16,837 bases of DNA, from assembly GCA_020428265.1 (NCBI GenBank), contig JAGQND010000008.1, positions 1 to 16,837 of the forward strand, read 5' to 3'. The DNA is from Candidatus Saccharimonadota bacterium. Lineage in GTDB: Bacteria > Patescibacteriota > Saccharimonadia > Saccharimonadales > Saccharimonadaceae. Numbering within the stretch: position 1 is the stretch's first letter; each line of letters begins with the position of its first letter. Made by a program: the position numbers and the translations under genes. The notes below the pieces were generated by a model. It did not search any database, was not told the DNA's origin, and was given only the letters and a program-made list of their open reading frames with translations. This document shows positions 15,075-16,837 of the stretch, piece after piece.

Positions 15075-15941
15075 ATGCAACCAGGACAAGCACAACAACC
15101 AGGACAAGCACCGCCACCTGCACCAGGGCAGGCTCCTCAGGGTGTACCCGGACAACCTGGCGCACCTATGCAGCCCGGCCCGCAAGAGCTAGCACACACT
15201 CCGCCACCGCCAACCAACCCAAACACCACGCAAAATAGCCTGCTATTTAGTGAATTGCGCGACAATATGGTGATAATGAACGACGGCTCATTTCGTGCTG
15301 TGATAGCTTGTAAGTCTATAAACTTCGACCTAATGAGTAGCAAAGAGCGCGAGGGTATAGAGTATAGCTACCAAAACTTCCTAAACTCGCTGACATTCCC
15401 GCTACAAATCCTGATACGCTCACAGCGCGTAGATATAGGACCGTACCTAGAGCGTCTCACGAGCATACGCCGTAGCCAAGAAAACATGCTACTAAACGTA
15501 CTGACAGATGACTATATAGACTTCATAGACACGCTTAGCCAGGAAGCTAACATCATGGATAAATCATTCTACGTAATCGTGCCATACTGGCCGATGGGTG
15601 ACATAGACACTCTTAAGCGCAGCAGTAAAAGCCTATTTGGTACCATATTTGGCGGCGGCGGACCAGCGCGTTCAATCGTTGTAAACCACGCAACATATGA
15701 AAAATCTAAAGACGAAATAAAAAACCGTGTGGACGCCGTGATGAGTGGACTTTTTCAGCTGGGTATAAAGTGTGTGCAGCTGAATACGCGTGAACTTGGT
15801 GAGCTATACTACAACTTCTACAACCCCGACACTGCCGTGCGCGAACCACTTGGAGATTTTGAGAGTATAACCGCCATGTACGTACGTAAGGGTCAGGGTG
15901 AAGCACCGCAACAGCACCTCATACGCGAGGAGGATAAATAA
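15075..15941 (+). CDS. TraC-like protein resembling a detached VirB4 N-terminal domain
   Basis: 288 residues, ATG four bases after the prgI stop, with AGGTAGGA as ribosome site. Residues 2-40 are a Gln/Pro/Gly repeat region with an exact 15-base DNA direct repeat. From about 50 the sequence follows the start of TraC/VirB4-type ATPases: M-N-D-G-S-F-R-A-V, I-N-F-D-L-M, a helix with Y-Q-N-F-L-N-S-L-x-F-P, I-L-I-R-S-Q-R-V-D, and later A-N-I-M-D-K-S-F-Y-V-I-V-P-Y. It has no Walker motif or membrane helix, so it is probably a cytoplasmic partner docking the ATPase to PrgI. Its TAA overlaps the virB4 ATG (TAATG), implying coupled, near-equimolar translation. The family call is from remembered CPR and Gram-positive T4SS operons. 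Confidence 0.75.
   Translation: MQPGQAQQPGQAPPPAPGQAPQGVPGQPGAPMQPGPQELAHTPPPPTNPNTTQNSLLFSELRDNMVIMNDGSFRAVIACKSINFDLMSSKEREGIEYSYQNFLNSLTFPLQILIRSQRVDIGPYLERLTSIRRSQENMLLNVLTDDYIDFIDTLSQEANIMDKSFYVIVPYWPMGDIDTLKRSSKSLFGTIFGGGGPARSIVVNHATYEKSKDEIKNRVDAVMSGLFQLGIKCVQLNTRELGELYYNFYNPDTAVREPLGDFESITAMYVRKGQGEAPQQHLIREEDK
15078..15110 (+). repeat. Direct repeat encoding a Pro/Gln/Gly linker
   Basis: CAACCAGGACAAGCA occurs at 15078-15092 and again at 15096-15110 (period 18), at the very start of the TraC-like gene. It encodes Q-P-G-Q-A twice and probably arose by slippage. Confidence 0.85.
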
Positions 15942-16837
15942 TGGCCAAACGACCCGATGCAGTAGATATAGCCGCTCAACAACGTGCCCGCGAGCAAGTT
16001 GAGGTAGAGCAAGCGTTTCAAAAAGGTATCACAACCCTACGCGACCTAGTGGCGCCGGCCAGCCTAGAAATACACTCTAGCTATTTCCGCCTAGGCACCA
16101 AATACGGCCGCACTCTATACGTATACGCATACCCCCGCCAAATATACACCGGCTGGCTAAGTAGTATTATCAACATCGACGAAGTGCTAGACGTAAGTAT
16201 GTTCTTTTACCCAGTTGAAAGCGAGGTGGTGTTAAAAAACCTGCGCAAAAAGGTGACGCAAATGCAGGCGACCATGGCCATAAACCAAGAAAAAGGTCGT
16301 ACTCGTGACCCAGGGCTAGAAGCAGCATTGAACGACGCCGAGGAACTTCGAGATGAAATTCAGGTGGGCTCAGAGAGATTCTTCCGCTATGGCCTATATA
16401 TAACTATGTACGCCGACACTATCGACGAACTAAACTTCATACAGCACAAAATCGAGACTATTTTTGGCCAGCAACTGGTATTTAGCAAGGTAGCCAGCAG
16501 CCAACAAGAGCAAGGCCTAAACACTACCGTGCCTCAAATGACCGACCAACTACAGATACGCCGCAACATGAACACGGGCGCCATATCTACTTCGTTCCCG
16601 TTCACTAGCGCCGACTTGTCGCAGGAAAAGGGCATACTATACGGCATAAATATGCACAACAACGGCCTAATTATATTCGACCGCTACACCCTAGAAAACG
16701 CCAACATGGTGGTGTTTGCAAAGTCTGGTTCTGGTAAGTCGTTCACAGTCAAACTCGAGGCGATTCGCTCTATGATGGTAGGCGCCGACATTCTCATCAT
16801 CGACCCAGAAAACGAGTACCAAAAACTGTCCGAAGCG
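15941..16837 (+). CDS. virB4: VirB4-type T4SS ATPase, partial (runs off the window)
   Basis: The first 299 residues are present and the 3' end is cut by the window edge; family members are usually 600-800 residues. The start overlaps the preceding stop by one base (TAATG) and has a strong GAGGAGG (15927-15933) seven bases upstream. Residues about 40-250 resemble the VirB4 N-terminal region. Walker A is A-K-S-G-S-G-K-S at 260-267, with Lys266 and Ser267 as nucleotide-binding residues; alanine takes the place of the usual first glycine. A beta strand I-L-I-I-D-P-E-N-E-Y follows near 286-295, as in VirB4/TraC. Walker B and later motifs should lie beyond the window. VirB4 is the conserved ATPase that powers pilus assembly and substrate movement in T4SS. 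It follows prgI and the TraC-like gene in one operon. Confidence 0.88.
   Translation, partial: MAKRPDAVDIAAQQRAREQVEVEQAFQKGITTLRDLVAPASLEIHSSYFRLGTKYGRTLYVYAYPRQIYTGWLSSIINIDEVLDVSMFFYPVESEVVLKNLRKKVTQMQATMAINQEKGRTRDPGLEAALNDAEELRDEIQVGSERFFRYGLYITMYADTIDELNFIQHKIETIFGQQLVFSKVASSQQEQGLNTTVPQMTDQLQIRRNMNTGAISTSFPFTSADLSQEKGILYGINMHNNGLIIFDRYTLENANMVVFAKSGSGKSFTVKLEAIRSMMVGADILIIDPENEYQKLSEA

Noticed and set aside
1..16837. CRISPR array, tRNA, rRNA, insertion sequence or attachment site
   Set aside because: I saw no regularly spaced repeats, tRNA-like cloverleaf, transposase motifs or flanking inverted repeats; coding density is high throughout and no gene-free stretch exceeds 300 bases.

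Overview
This window looks like a chromosomal segment from an ultra-small Candidate Phyla Radiation (Patescibacteria) bacterium, most likely Candidatus Saccharibacteria (TM7). The assignment is an inference with no marker gene behind it. It rests on a PrgI-family protein, a separate TraC-like protein and a VirB4 ATPase in tandem, two VirB6/TrbL-like membrane proteins with signal peptides, a type IV secretion (T4SS) pilin-like membrane tail, and a small acidic protein resembling DUF5663. All recognised stop codons are TAA or TAG, and no long reading frame uses TGA as a sense codon, so the standard bacterial code fits.

Layout. Positions 7-2446 (minus strand) hold two overlapping genes: a membrane-anchored extracytoplasmic protein whose frame is cut by an in-frame TAA, then a cysteine-rich secreted protein ending in a VirB2/T4SS-pilin-like pair of helices. 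Between 2446 and 2505 two divergent promoters lie back to back. Positions 2505-7354 (plus) encode the first VirB6-like protein and a 942-residue protein with a large exported domain. Positions 7369-7989 (minus) hold a small membrane-anchored protein, convergent with the previous gene and divergent from the next. Positions 8132-10246 (plus) encode a secreted, cysteine-containing alpha/beta-hydrolase with a complete-looking Ser-Asp-His triad. Positions 10322-12493 encode a second VirB6-like protein, preceded by a 16-bp hairpin that overlaps its promoter and start codon. Positions 12574-15941 hold a basic coiled-coil protein, the small acidic protein, PrgI, and the TraC-like VirB4 N-domain protein. 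From 15941 the VirB4 ATPase runs off the end of the window just after its Walker A motif.

Taken together this is a T4SS-like envelope machine: ATPase (VirB4 plus a split N-domain), inner-membrane parts (PrgI/VirB3-like and two VirB6-like proteins), a pilin-like protein, and several large exported proteins. No relaxase, VirD4 coupling protein or outer-membrane VirB7/9/10 core is visible here. The exported proteins and the hydrolase hint at a role at the cell surface, such as contact with a host cell, macromolecule uptake or effector display, rather than classic plasmid conjugation; that is inference.

Several genes have a good -10 element only a few bases before the start codon and no usable Shine-Dalgarno site, while genes inside operons have strong ones. 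This suggests mixed leaderless and SD-led initiation.
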